A stretch of 64,000 bases of DNA, from positions 100,827 through 164,826 of the forward strand of contig DATLFG010000064.1 of assembly GCA_035524955.1 (NCBI GenBank). Direction: 5' to 3'. Numbering within the stretch: position 1 is the first letter of the stretch; each line of letters begins with the position of its first letter. Origin of the DNA: CAMLFJ01 sp035524955 (GTDB taxonomy: Bacteria > Methylomirabilota > Methylomirabilia > Rokubacteriales > CSP1-6). The translations under genes were made by a program, and so were the position numbers. This document shows, one piece after another, positions 16,218-27,456 of the stretch. The notes beneath the pieces were generated by a model that was not told the origin of the DNA, ran no database searches, and saw only the letters and a program-made list of their open reading frames with translations.

Positions 16218-17692
16218 GATCGGTCGCGCGCGTCCTCGCCGTCTGGCTCGCGCCGGCGGTCGTGCTGGCGGTGCCGGCGGCCCTCGCCGCGCGCGGGCCC
16301 GACGGTCTCTGGCTCGGGCTCGTCGTGACCCTGGCACCCCTCATCGCGCTGGGCTGGGGCGCCGGCCGTCCGACGCCGGGCGGCGACCCGGCACCCGGCG
16401 AGACACTCTTCCCGGTCGTCACCCTGCTCATCTCGGTGGGCGTGTTGCTCTGGGCAAACGTCGCCCTGGCGGGCGACGTGGCCGCGTGGCTCGGCGGGCG
16501 GCGCTGGCACGGCATTGTGATCGCCGCGGGGGCCGGGTGGCTCTTGACCGCCTGGCGGCCGCTGCGCCGGACGGCACCGCTGCTGCTCGCGCTCGCGTGC
16601 GTGGCCGCGGTGCTGGTGCTGCTGCAGCTCGCGTGGGCGCTCGCGCTCGGCCCCATCGCGGCATGGGACCGCGTGGCCAGCCAGCCCGCGTTCCGGTTCC
16701 CGCCGTCGAGCCCCTGGGTGATCGGCGGGCGGGACCTGGGCGTGGTCCGCGGGAGGGCTCCACTCGTCCTCGACGAGGTGCATCGCCTCACCGCGCCGGC
16801 CGGGGGCATCCTGCGCGCGCGCACGCTGGACGGCACCCGCCTCGCCGCGATCGAGTGGACGCTGGCGCCCGGGCAAACCGTGACGCTGCGCGCTGGCGAT
16901 GAGATCTTGCGGACCTCGACGCTGCGGCTGCGCTTCGAGGCCGACAAGCGGGTTCCCGGGGCGCCGGCGTCGGGCACGGCGTGGGCCGACGGCCGGCCGC
17001 GCCGCTGGCTCGAGCGCGCCGGCCTGGCCGTCACACTCGTGGCCGGCGCGGCGGCACTGCTGCGCGCGGGCCTCACGGTGCGCCTCTCGCGCGACCGCGT
17101 CGGCCTGGCGGCGGGCGGGCTGCTGCTCGTCTTCGTGTGGGCGCAGGCCTGGGCGGTCTACGCGCTGATCCAGGCGCCCGACCTCTTCCTGGGCGGTGTC
17201 ACGCTCGAACGATTGCTCGAGCTGCCCGCGCACGGGCTCTTCGCCGAGCCGTGGCGCCAGACGCTCCAGCTGCTGCTGCTCGCCGCCGGCCTCGCCGCCT
17301 TCCTCGCCTCGAGCCTCGCCCTGCGCGAGCGGCTGGGCGCGCTGGACTCCACCGGAGGCGGCGAGATCGGCCACGATCCGGGGCTCTGGGCGGGTCTCTT
17401 CGGCGGGGCCGCGCTCGCGAGCCTCTGGCCCGTCGATCCGTGGGCGCTGAGCCTGCTCGCCCTGGGCGGCGCCGGCTGCGCACTCGGGCCGGCCACGCTC
17501 TGGCCGCCCCGCCACGGTCGCACCGCCGCCACCGCGGGGATGGTCGGGCTTATCGTGTTCGTCGGGTTGGCCGCGCTCCAGCTCCGCGACGCGGGCGGCG
17601 GGCCGCTGGGTGCCGCCATCGCCTATCCGGCTCTGGTGGCGACGCCCCTCGGAGCCGGCGTACTCTGGCTCGGCCGGCGCGGGCGGCCGTGA
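16214..17692 (+). CDS. Multi-pass membrane protein of unknown function
   Basis: A 492-residue protein with roughly a dozen hydrophobic segments split by one soluble portion near residues 150-255 (AFRFPPSSPWVIGGRDLGVVRG.., beta-rich). The start overlaps the upstream small-protein stop and its own stop overlaps the next frame, so three proteins are translationally coupled. No transporter or enzyme motif is visible. An extracytoplasmic domain flanked by two helical bundles is the best description. Confidence 0.65.
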   Translation: MRSVARVLAVWLAPAVVLAVPAALAARGPDGLWLGLVVTLAPLIALGWGAGRPTPGGDPAPGETLFPVVTLLISVGVLLWANVALAGDVAAWLGGRRWHGIVIAAGAGWLLTAWRPLRRTAPLLLALACVAAVLVLLQLAWALALGPIAAWDRVASQPAFRFPPSSPWVIGGRDLGVVRGRAPLVLDEVHRLTAPAGGILRARTLDGTRLAAIEWTLAPGQTVTLRAGDEILRTSTLRLRFEADKRVPGAPASGTAWADGRPRRWLERAGLAVTLVAGAAALLRAGLTVRLSRDRVGLAAGGLLLVFVWAQAWAVYALIQAPDLFLGGVTLERLLELPAHGLFAEPWRQTLQLLLLAAGLAAFLASSLALRERLGALDSTGGGEIGHDPGLWAGLFGGAALASLWPVDPWALSLLALGGAGCALGPATLWPPRHGRTAATAGMVGLIVFVGLAALQLRDAGGGPLGAAIAYPALVATPLGAGVLWLGRRGRP

Positions 17693-17895
17693 TCGCGCTC
17701 TCCGGCTCCTTCGATCTCGGCAGCGTGCTCGGCTCGCTGCTGGTCAGGTTCACGGTGGAGCGTGTGTCCTTCGCGGCCGGATTCCACGCCGCCGCGGCCG
17801 GCGCGCTGGCCGGCCTCACGCGGTTCGTGCTCGCGGAGCGGCGCGCGGGCGGGGCGGGCGGTTTTACCCGGGTCGCGGGCGGGGGTATGATGTAG
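17689..17895 (+). CDS. Small hypothetical protein coupled to the membrane protein
   Basis: A 68-residue open frame starting at a GTG that overlaps the preceding stop (GTGA). It is rich in Ala, Leu and Val with a possible amphipathic helix (FHAAAAGALAGLTRFVLAERR) and a glycine-rich end. No family is recognised. Its 3' end holds the uvrA -10 box. Coupling is the main support. Confidence 0.4.
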   Translation: MIALSGSFDLGSVLGSLLVRFTVERVSFAAGFHAAAAGALAGLTRFVLAERRAGGAGGFTRVAGGGMM

Positions 17896-17900
17896 CGTCC

Positions 17901-20675
<2,775 letters not shown>

Positions 20676-20724
20676 TGGTCATGGGCACGAGGAACCGGCA
20701 GGGTGAGGGCGCGGGAGTGCGGGC

Positions 20725-22143
20725 GTGAGGCGCACGAAGATCGTCTGCACGATCGGCCCCGCCAGCAGCCGGCCGGAGATCCTCGACCGGCTGGTAGCGG
20801 CGGGCATGGACGTGGCTCGCCTGAACTTCTCGCACGGCACCCACGCCGAGCACGCCGAGGTCATCCGCGCGATCCGGCAAGGGGAGGCCCGCTGGGGCCA
20901 CCCGATCACCATCCTCCAGGATCTCCAGGGCCCCAAGGTGCGTCTCGGCACCTTCGTCGGCGGCCAGGCCATGCTCGTGCCGGGCGAGCACTTCGTGCTG
21001 ACCGCCCGCGCCGTGAAGGGCACCGCCTCGCGGAGCTCGCTGAACCATCCCGAGTTCCTCGCGGCCCTGCGGCCGGGCGATCCGGTCTGGATGGACGACG
21101 GGATGATCCAGCTCGTGGTGGACAGGGTGGAGGAGGGGGAGGTCCAGTGCCGGACCGTCTCGGGCGGGCTGGTGTCGGATCACAAGGGCGTGTCCTTCCC
21201 GCGGCTGCCGGTGCCGGTGTCCTGCCTGGCGGAGAAGGACCGCGAGGATCTGCGCTTCGGGATCGAGCAGGCGGTGGACTACGTGGCGGTCTCCTTCGTC
21301 CGCTCCGCCGCCGACATTCAGGAGGTCCGCAAGTTCCTCCACGAGCAGGGCGCCAACATCCCGATCGTGGCCAAGCTCGAGCGGGCCGAGGTCGTGGCGA
21401 ACCTGCAGGGACTGCTGCCGCTGGTGGACGCGGTGATGGTGGCGCGCGGCGATCTGGGGGTGGAGGTGCCGCTCGAGGAGGTGCCGGTTATTCAAAAGGA
21501 CGTGATTCGTCAGGCGCGGCTGGCCAAGGTGCCGGTGATCGTGGCCACCCAGATGCTCGAGTCCATGGTGACCCACTCGCGGCCCACGCGCGCCGAGGTG
21601 AGCGACGTGGCCACCGCCATCTTCGATGGCGCGGATGCCATCATGCTCTCCGCGGAGACGGCCACCGGCCGCTTCCCGGTCGAGACGGTGCAGATGATGG
21701 CGCGCATCGCGGAGCGCGCCGAGCAGGCCGTTCCGGAGGCGAACGCGTCGCGTCCCCGGCCGGAGGCCTACGGCTTCCCGGAGGCGGTGGCGGAGGCGGC
21801 CTGCCAGGCGGCGCGGCTGCTCCACGCCAAGGCGATCGTGGCCTTCACCCAGTCCGGCTTCAGCGCCCGGCTCATCTCGCAGGACCGTCCGGAGGTGCCG
21901 ATCATGGCGCTCACCCCGTACTCGGAGGTGCAGCGGCGGCTCGGTCTCTTCTGGGGCGTGTCCTCACGGCTCGTGCACAAGGTGGAGACCACCGACGAGA
22001 TGGTCGAGGAAGTGGAGGCCACGCTGCTGGGCGACGGTACCGTGCGGAACAACGACGTGATCGTCATCATCTCGGGGGCGCCGATGTGGGTGACCGGGAC
22101 AACCAACCTGCTCAAGCTTCACCGCGTGGGCGATCGCCGGTGA
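20725..22143 (+). CDS. pyk: Pyruvate kinase
   Basis: A 472-residue glycolytic enzyme converting phosphoenolpyruvate and ADP to pyruvate and ATP. It opens RRTKIVCTIGPASSRPEIL; later blocks are MDVARLNFSHGT, the active-site IPIVAKLERAEVVANL, and MVARGDLGVEVPLEEVPVIQKDVI. MLSAETATGRFPVETV and a C-terminal allosteric domain follow. GTG at 20725 places the first motif correctly. It follows uvrA by 49 bases and may be co-transcribed. Confidence 0.96.
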   Translation: MRRTKIVCTIGPASSRPEILDRLVAAGMDVARLNFSHGTHAEHAEVIRAIRQGEARWGHPITILQDLQGPKVRLGTFVGGQAMLVPGEHFVLTARAVKGTASRSSLNHPEFLAALRPGDPVWMDDGMIQLVVDRVEEGEVQCRTVSGGLVSDHKGVSFPRLPVPVSCLAEKDREDLRFGIEQAVDYVAVSFVRSAADIQEVRKFLHEQGANIPIVAKLERAEVVANLQGLLPLVDAVMVARGDLGVEVPLEEVPVIQKDVIRQARLAKVPVIVATQMLESMVTHSRPTRAEVSDVATAIFDGADAIMLSAETATGRFPVETVQMMARIAERAEQAVPEANASRPRPEAYGFPEAVAEAACQAARLLHAKAIVAFTQSGFSARLISQDRPEVPIMALTPYSEVQRRLGLFWGVSSRLVHKVETTDEMVEEVEATLLGDGTVRNNDVIVIISGAPMWVTGTTNLLKLHRVGDRR

Positions 22144-22173
22144 CGTCCTCGATCGCGCGAGGCGCGGACGGGT

Positions 22174-22306
22174 GGGGCCGGGGCGGGGGCTCTCCCCGGG
22201 ACACGCTGACTCGCAACCGCGGCGCTGACGAGCCACGAGAAGGGATGTAGGCGCCTTCGGTAGCGCGCAGAAGACACGGTCCCGGGGAGGGCCCCCGCCC
22301 CGGCCC
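22174..22306. repeat. Long interrupted inverted repeat
   Basis: The arm at 22174-22202 (starting GGGGCCGGGGCGGGGGCT) and the arm at 22279-22306 are complementary over about 28 bases with a single mismatch, separated by 76 bases. They fill the gap between the pyruvate kinase and enoyl-CoA hydratase genes. RNA from either strand could fold into a long stem, which may end transcription. It differs in sequence from repeat families A and B. Confidence 0.65.
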
Positions 22307-22365
22307 GACCCCGCCGCGGACGACCCGTCGGTGGATGGCCGACGATTCCCACAACTGGAGAGGTC

Positions 22366-23154
22366 ATGGCGTACGAGACATTGCGCTACGAGGTGAAGGA
22401 CGGCATCGCCACCATCACGTTGAATCGGCCGGATGCCTACAATGCGTTGAATGCGGCGCTGGGGCGGGATCTGTTTCAGGCCGCGCTCGAGGCGGATGAG
22501 GATCGGGCGGTGCGGTGCATCGTGATCACCGGCGCCGGGAAGGCGTTCTGCGCGGGCGGCGACGTCAAGGATTTCGCGGACAACCCGGAGCGCATCGGCA
22601 TCCTGATCAAGGAGCTGACGACGTATCTGCACGGGGCGATCTCGCGGCTGGCGCGGACCATGAAGCCGGTGGTGATGGCGGTGAACGGCATCGCGGCGGG
22701 GGGCGGGATGAGCCTCGCTCTCTCGGGAGACCTGGTGGTGGCCGCGGAGTCGGTGAAGTTCACGATGGCCTACTCGAAGATCGCCGCCTCGCCGGACGGC
22801 TCCTCGTCCTACTTCCTGCCGCGCATGATCGGGCTGCGCCGCGCGCTCGAGCTGCACTACACCAATCGCGTGCTCTCGGCGCGCGAGGCGCTGGAGTGGG
22901 GACTGGTCAATCGCGTGCACCCGGACGCCGAGTTCCCCGGCGCGGTCGCCGCGTTGGCCCGCGAGCTGGCCCAGGGGCCGACCCAGGCCTTCGGGCGCGC
23001 CAAGCTCCTCTTCCACCAGTCCACCCAGGAGAGCCTGGAGACGCAGATGGAGCTGGAGGCGCAGGCCATCGCGGCCAGCGGCCACACCGAGGACTTCCGC
23101 AACGGGGTGGTCGGGTTCGCCCGCAAGCAGCCGGTGACGTTCACGGGCCGCTAG
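22366..23154 (+). CDS. Enoyl-CoA hydratase/isomerase family protein
   Basis: A 262-residue crotonase. Segment TGAGKAFCAGGDVKDF near residues 54-69 and VNGIAAGGGMSLALSGDLVVA near 105-125 build the oxyanion hole and CoA pocket. The usual catalytic Glu positions are replaced (DGSSSYFLPRMIG), as in several isomerase-type members, so hydratase activity is not certain. GGAGAGG precedes the ATG. It would act in fatty or aromatic acid degradation alongside the ligase and dehydrogenase genes at the window start. Confidence 0.9.
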   Translation: MAYETLRYEVKDGIATITLNRPDAYNALNAALGRDLFQAALEADEDRAVRCIVITGAGKAFCAGGDVKDFADNPERIGILIKELTTYLHGAISRLARTMKPVVMAVNGIAAGGGMSLALSGDLVVAAESVKFTMAYSKIAASPDGSSSYFLPRMIGLRRALELHYTNRVLSAREALEWGLVNRVHPDAEFPGAVAALARELAQGPTQAFGRAKLLFHQSTQESLETQMELEAQAIAASGHTEDFRNGVVGFARKQPVTFTGR

Positions 23155-23159
23155 GAGCC

Positions 23160-23645
23160 GTGGTCCGGCTCGATCCGAGCGAGCTGGGCCGCCGGCTGGA
23201 CGAGATCCTGGCGGCCGGCGAGCGCATGATCCGCGGGGTGCCGGCGGCGGAGCTGGACCCGCCGCTCCGGGACCTGGCCTTCCGTCTCTTCCGGCTCGGC
23301 TTGGGCTTCGCCGACGGCATGGATCTCGGGCGGTTCCCGGCAGACTGGCGGGACGAGCGCGCCCCCGCCGATCTCCTCGACGGCGCTTCGGTGGCCCGTT
23401 ACGGCGCCCTGGTGCGGGGCCGGCTCGCGGGCTGGTTCGAGGGCGCCGGGCCGCGCGAGTTCGCGCGCGTCATCGCGGTGCACGACGGCCCGCAGCCGGG
23501 GCACGAGCTGCTCGAGCGCGTGACCGCCGCCGCGGCGGCGCAGCTGCGCGCCCTCCGCGACAGCCTCGCGCGCCGTGCCCTCGCCCCCCGGGAGCCGCTG
23601 CCCGCCGCGCTCGACGGGCTCCCCACGCCCGCGCGGCCCTGGTAG
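23160..23645 (+). CDS. Helical protein of unknown function, possibly DinB-like
   Basis: A 161-residue, helix-rich protein (LGRRLDEILAAGERMIRGVP.., RYGALVRGRLAGWFEGAG..). The segment PGHELLERVTAAAAAQLRALRDSL resembles the last helix of DinB-type bundles (LLERTTWHSAQHLRQL) but lacks the metal-binding histidines. GTG at 23160 lies six bases after the hydratase stop and the gene ends seven bases before the cyclase gene, so all three are probably one transcript. The assignment is tentative. Confidence 0.5.
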   Translation: MVRLDPSELGRRLDEILAAGERMIRGVPAAELDPPLRDLAFRLFRLGLGFADGMDLGRFPADWRDERAPADLLDGASVARYGALVRGRLAGWFEGAGPREFARVIAVHDGPQPGHELLERVTAAAAAQLRALRDSLARRALAPREPLPAALDGLPTPARPW

Positions 23646-23651
23646 CCGCGG

Positions 23652-26600
23652 GTGACCTGCCCGAGCTGTCGAGCGGAGAACCTGCCGAGCCATCGCTTCT
23701 GCGTGGCGTGCGGGCAGGCGGTTCAGGCTTCGTGCGCGCGCTGCGGCTTCATGCACGAGCCGGGCGCCCGCTTCTGCGGGGGCTGTGGCCAGCCGTTCCT
23801 GGCCCCGGGGCCCGCCCGCTTCGCCTCGCCCGAGACTTACACGCCACCGCACCTGGCCGAGAAGATCCGCACCTCGCGCGGGACGCTCGAGGGGGAGCGC
23901 AAGCAGGTCACCGTGCTGTTCGCCGACATGAAGGGCTCGCTGGAGCTCCTGGCCGACCGCGATCCGGAAGACGCGCGGCGGATGCTCGATCCGGTGCTGG
24001 CGGTGATGATGGAGGCGGTCCACCGTTACGAGGGTACCGTGAACCAGGTGCTCGGGGACGGGGTCATGGCCATCTTCGGCGCGCCGGTGGCCCACGAGAA
24101 CCACGCGGTCCGCGCCGCCTACGCCGCGCTGCGCATGCACGAGGAGGTGCACCGGCTGGCCCGTGACCTGCGCCGCGCCGAGGGCGTGGACGTGCAGATC
24201 CGCGTCGGGCTCAACTCCGGCGAGGTGGTGGTGCGCGCGATCGGCAGCGATCTGCACATGGACTACAGCGCGGTGGGCCAGACCACCTACCTGGCGGCCC
24301 AGATGGAGCGTCTGGCCCGCCCCGGCTCGACGCTGCTCGCCCCGGAGACGTGCCGGCTCACCGAGGGGTTCCTGGTCGTGACCGGGCTCGGCCCGGTGCC
24401 GATCAAGGGGATCGTGGAGCCGGTCGAGGTGTACGAGTTGACCGGAGCGGGCCCGGCACGGTACCGCCTGCAGGCGGCGGCGGTGCGCGGCCTCACGCGC
24501 TTCGTGGGCCGCGACGCCGAGGTCGAACGGCTCCGCGTGGCCTTCACGCGCAGCCGCGCGGGCGAGGGGCGGCTGGTGGCGCTGGTCGGCGAGCCCGGCG
24601 TCGGCAAGTCGCGCGTCATCCGCGAGTTCGTCGAGGGGCCGTGGATGGACGGCGCGATCCTGCTGGAAGGCCGGCCGGTCGCGTATCGGAAGACGCCGTC
24701 GTGGATGCCGGTGATGGACGCGTTGCGCCGCTACTGCGAGATCGACCGGCTCGACGAGGAGCGGATCATCCGGGAGAAGATCACCGGCAAGGTCCTGGCG
24801 CTCGATCGCGCGCTCGCGCCCGCGCTCCCGGCCCTGTTCGCGCTCGCCGATCTCGAGCCCGAGGACGAGACGTGGCGCGCGCTCGATCCGCCGCAGCGCC
24901 GGCGCCGTATCCAGGACGCGGTGCGCAACGTGCTGCTGGCCGAGAGCCGGCGCCAGCCGGTGGTCCTCGCGGTGGAGGACCTCCAGCGCATCGACGAGGA
25001 GACCCAGGCGCTGCTGGACAACCTGGTGGACCGGCTGCAGGGCACCCGCCTGCTGATCCTGGTCGCCTACCGGCCGGAGTACCAGCATCGATGGGGCAGC
25101 AAGCCCGGGTACGCGCAGATCCGGATCGATCCGCTGCCGCCGGAGACGGCCCACGCGCTCCTCGAGAGCATGCTCGGTTCCGATCCCGGCCTGGCCGCGC
25201 TCGAGAGGGTGCTGGTGGAGCGCACCGATGGCAACCCGCTCTTCCTCGAGGAGAGCGTGCGGGCGCTCGTGGAGACCCAGGCCCTGATCGGGGAGCCGGG
25301 GGCCCGGCGCCTCGCCAAGCCGCTCGAGACCGTCCAGGTTCCGGGCAGCGTGCGGGCGGTGCTGGCCGCCCGCATCGACCGGCTCACGCCGGCGGCCAAG
25401 CACGTGCTCCAGTCCGCCTCGGTGATCGGCAAGGACGTGCCGTTCCCGGTGCTGGCCGAGATCGCCGATCTGCCCGACGAGGGGTTGCGCGCGGGCCTCG
25501 CGCTGCTCCAGTCGGGCGAGCTGCTCTACGAGGCCAGCTTCTTCCCCGAGATCGAGTACACCTTCAAGCACGCCCTGACCCACGAGGTCGCCTACGGCAG
25601 CCTGCTCCACGAGACGCGCCGCGCGCTGCACGCGCGCATCGTGGATGCCATCGAGCGCCTCTACGCCGGGCGCGTCGGCGAGCACGTGGAGCGGCTGGCC
25701 CACCACGCCCTGCGCGGCGGCCTGCGCGAGCGGGCGGTGGACTACCTGCGCCAGGCGGGGGCCAAGGCGGCCGCCCGCTCGGCGCACCGGGAGGCGGTGG
25801 GGTTCTTCGAGCAGGCGCTCGAGATCGTCGAGGCCGACGGCCCCCGCGGGCCCGCGCGGGAGACGGCCATCGATCTCGTCTTCGACCTGCGGGCATCGCT
25901 CGCCCCGCTCGGCGAGTTCACGCGCACGCTCGATCATCTGCGCCGCGCGGCCACGCAAGCCGAGGCGCTCGGCGACCGGCGGCGCCTCGGGTGGGTCTCG
26001 GCGTACCTCACCCAGTCGCACTACACGCTGGGCGAGCAGGCCGCGGCCATCCGCGCGGCCGAGCGGGCCCTGGAAGCCGGCCGGACCCTGAAGGACGACG
26101 CGCTCCAGGTCGTCGCCGCCTTCGGGCTGGGCCAGGCCCACCACGTGCTCGGGGACTACCCCGCGGCGCGGCAGCATCTCGGGCGCGCGGTGGCCGCGGT
26201 GGACGGCGCGCTGAGCCGCGAGCGGTGGGGCATGGCGGGCCTCATCTCGGTGGCTTCACGCATCTGGCTCGCCGCCTCGCTGGCCGACACCGGCGACTTC
26301 GCGGAGGCGCTGGCCCGCGCCCGCGAGGCGGTGGCGCTCGCGGAGACCCCCGAGCATCCGTGGAGCCTGGCGGGCGCGTACATGACGCAGGGCTTCGTTC
26401 ACCTGAGCCAGGGGCATCTGGACGAGGCGGAACCCGTCCTCGACCGGGGCATCGCGTTCTCCCGGGAGATGGATCTCACCGCGTGGCTGCCGATGCTGCT
26501 GTGCGCGCGCGGGGTGGCGCACGCGCGGGGCGGGCGGGTGGCCGACGGCCTGCCGATGCTCGAGGAGGGCGTGCGTCGTGCGAGCGCGTTGCGCATCCTG

Positions 26601-27002
26601 AGCCGGCACGCCCTGCGCCTGGCCTGGCTTGCCGAGGGCTATCTGCTGGCCGGCCGCGTGGATGGCGCCGCCGACCTGGTCGATCAGGCCCAGCGACTCG
26701 CGGCCGAGCATGCCGAGCGGGGGTACGCGGCGCTGGCGATGCGGATGGCGGCGGAGGTTGCGGCGCGGGTCGGGCAGGAGGCGCGGGCCGCGGAGCACTA
26801 CGCCGAGGCGCTGGCCCGGGCCCGCGCGCTCCAGATGCGCCCGCTGGAGGCGCTCTGCCACTTGGGGCTGGGTGAGCTGGCGCGTCGGGCGGGCGACGAC
26901 GGCACGGCGAAGGCCCGGCTCACCGAGGCGGTGGCGCACCTCCGCGAGATGGACATGCGCTACTGGCTGTTCCAGGCCGAGGCCGCGCTGCGCGGCATGT
27001 AG
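23652..27002 (+). CDS. Zinc-ribbon / class III cyclase-like / AAA ATPase / TPR regulator
   Basis: An 1116-residue multidomain protein. Residues 1-55 hold two zinc ribbons (CPSC..CVAC and CARC..CGGC). Residues about 85-250 form a class III nucleotide cyclase-like domain with metal-binding Asp in VLFADMKGS and LGDGVMAIFGAP. Residues about 285-620 form a STAND-type AAA module with Walker A GEPGVGKSR, and the remainder is TPR-like helices. The usual transition-state Asn and Arg (VNLAAR) are replaced by YLAAQ, so cyclase activity is doubtful. Such proteins act as signal-integrating switches. The target is unknown. Confidence 0.85.
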   Translation: MTCPSCRAENLPSHRFCVACGQAVQASCARCGFMHEPGARFCGGCGQPFLAPGPARFASPETYTPPHLAEKIRTSRGTLEGERKQVTVLFADMKGSLELLADRDPEDARRMLDPVLAVMMEAVHRYEGTVNQVLGDGVMAIFGAPVAHENHAVRAAYAALRMHEEVHRLARDLRRAEGVDVQIRVGLNSGEVVVRAIGSDLHMDYSAVGQTTYLAAQMERLARPGSTLLAPETCRLTEGFLVVTGLGPVPIKGIVEPVEVYELTGAGPARYRLQAAAVRGLTRFVGRDAEVERLRVAFTRSRAGEGRLVALVGEPGVGKSRVIREFVEGPWMDGAILLEGRPVAYRKTPSWMPVMDALRRYCEIDRLDEERIIREKITGKVLALDRALAPALPALFALADLEPEDETWRALDPPQRRRRIQDAVRNVLLAESRRQPVVLAVEDLQRIDEETQALLDNLVDRLQGTRLLILVAYRPEYQHRWGSKPGYAQIRIDPLPPETAHALLESMLGSDPGLAALERVLVERTDGNPLFLEESVRALVETQALIGEPGARRLAKPLETVQVPGSVRAVLAARIDRLTPAAKHVLQSASVIGKDVPFPVLAEIADLPDEGLRAGLALLQSGELLYEASFFPEIEYTFKHALTHEVAYGSLLHETRRALHARIVDAIERLYAGRVGEHVERLAHHALRGGLRERAVDYLRQAGAKAAARSAHREAVGFFEQALEIVEADGPRGPARETAIDLVFDLRASLAPLGEFTRTLDHLRRAATQAEALGDRRRLGWVSAYLTQSHYTLGEQAAAIRAAERALEAGRTLKDDALQVVAAFGLGQAHHVLGDYPAARQHLGRAVAAVDGALSRERWGMAGLISVASRIWLAASLADTGDFAEALARAREAVALAETPEHPWSLAGAYMTQGFVHLSQGHLDEAEPVLDRGIAFSREMDLTAWLPMLLCARGVAHARGGRVADGLPMLEEGVRRASALRILSRHALRLAWLAEGYLLAGRVDGAADLVDQAQRLAAEHAERGYAALAMRMAAEVAARVGQEARAAEHYAEALARARALQMRPLEALCHLGLGELARRAGDDGTAKARLTEAVAHLREMDMRYWLFQAEAALRGM

Positions 27003-27010
27003 TGCTGGCT

Positions 27011-27026
27011 GTCTCCGCGCGGAGAC
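27011..27026. terminator. Perfect 16-bp palindrome after the cyclase gene
   Basis: GTCTCCGCGCGGAGAC begins eight bases after the cyclase-protein stop and is followed by ATTT. It could form a short hairpin ending the transcript. The T-run is minimal. Confidence 0.4.
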
Positions 27027-27063
27027 ATTTGCCCGGTCCTGGCCGGCTCGCTAGAGTGACCGC

Positions 27064-27456
27064 GTGGATATCGAGACGCGCGCCTACCTCGATGCCGCGC
27101 TGGGAGGGCTTCGCCAGGAGATCCGGGCAGGCACCGCGGAGACGGCCGCGCTGCGGCAGGACCTGCGCGCGGAGACGGCGGCCCTGCGCGGGGAGACGGC
27201 TGAGTTGCGGCAGGAGCTGTGGGCGGAGACCACGGGCCTACGACGAGAGATGGGGGCGCTGGCGGAGGACCTGCGGCGGCAGATGAGGGAGACCGCCGAG
27301 GAGAGCCGTCGGCACTTCGACGTGGTCGGCGAATTCATCCGCTCGGTCGCGGAAGGCGTCGTGGCCAACTCGTCACGCGGTCGTCCGGGTGGCGCTCCAG
27401 GAGCTCCGGCGCGACATCAACGAGCGCCGGTCTCGCTGACCACTCTGAAGCCGTAG
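27064..27456 (+). CDS. Coiled-coil protein with a probable C-terminal frameshift
   Basis: The 130-residue frame is a continuous coiled coil to about residue 100 (LRQDLRAETAALRGETAELRQELW..), then turns Gly/Pro/Arg-rich. In the +1-shifted frame from about 27371 the reading becomes HAVVRVALQELRRDINERRSR and stops at 27437-27439. That restores heptad-like helix and matches the usual end of such small proteins. A one-base insertion near 27361-27380 would explain this, either as a mutation or a sequence error. The function is unknown. Its end overlaps the convergent gene at 27417. Confidence 0.55.
   Translation: MDIETRAYLDAALGGLRQEIRAGTAETAALRQDLRAETAALRGETAELRQELWAETTGLRREMGALAEDLRRQMRETAEESRRHFDVVGEFIRSVAEGVVANSSRGRPGGAPGAPARHQRAPVSLTTLKP

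Noticed and set aside
23151..26177. Open frame of about 1000 codons on the minus strand
   Set aside because: It is antisense to the zinc-ribbon/cyclase/AAA/TPR gene, has Arg/His/Gly/Leu-biased composition and no motif. Long antisense frames are expected at about 70% GC.
27361..27400. Programmed frameshift in the coiled-coil gene
   Set aside because: No slippery heptamer or downstream pseudoknot is evident; a simple one-base insertion is the simpler reading.
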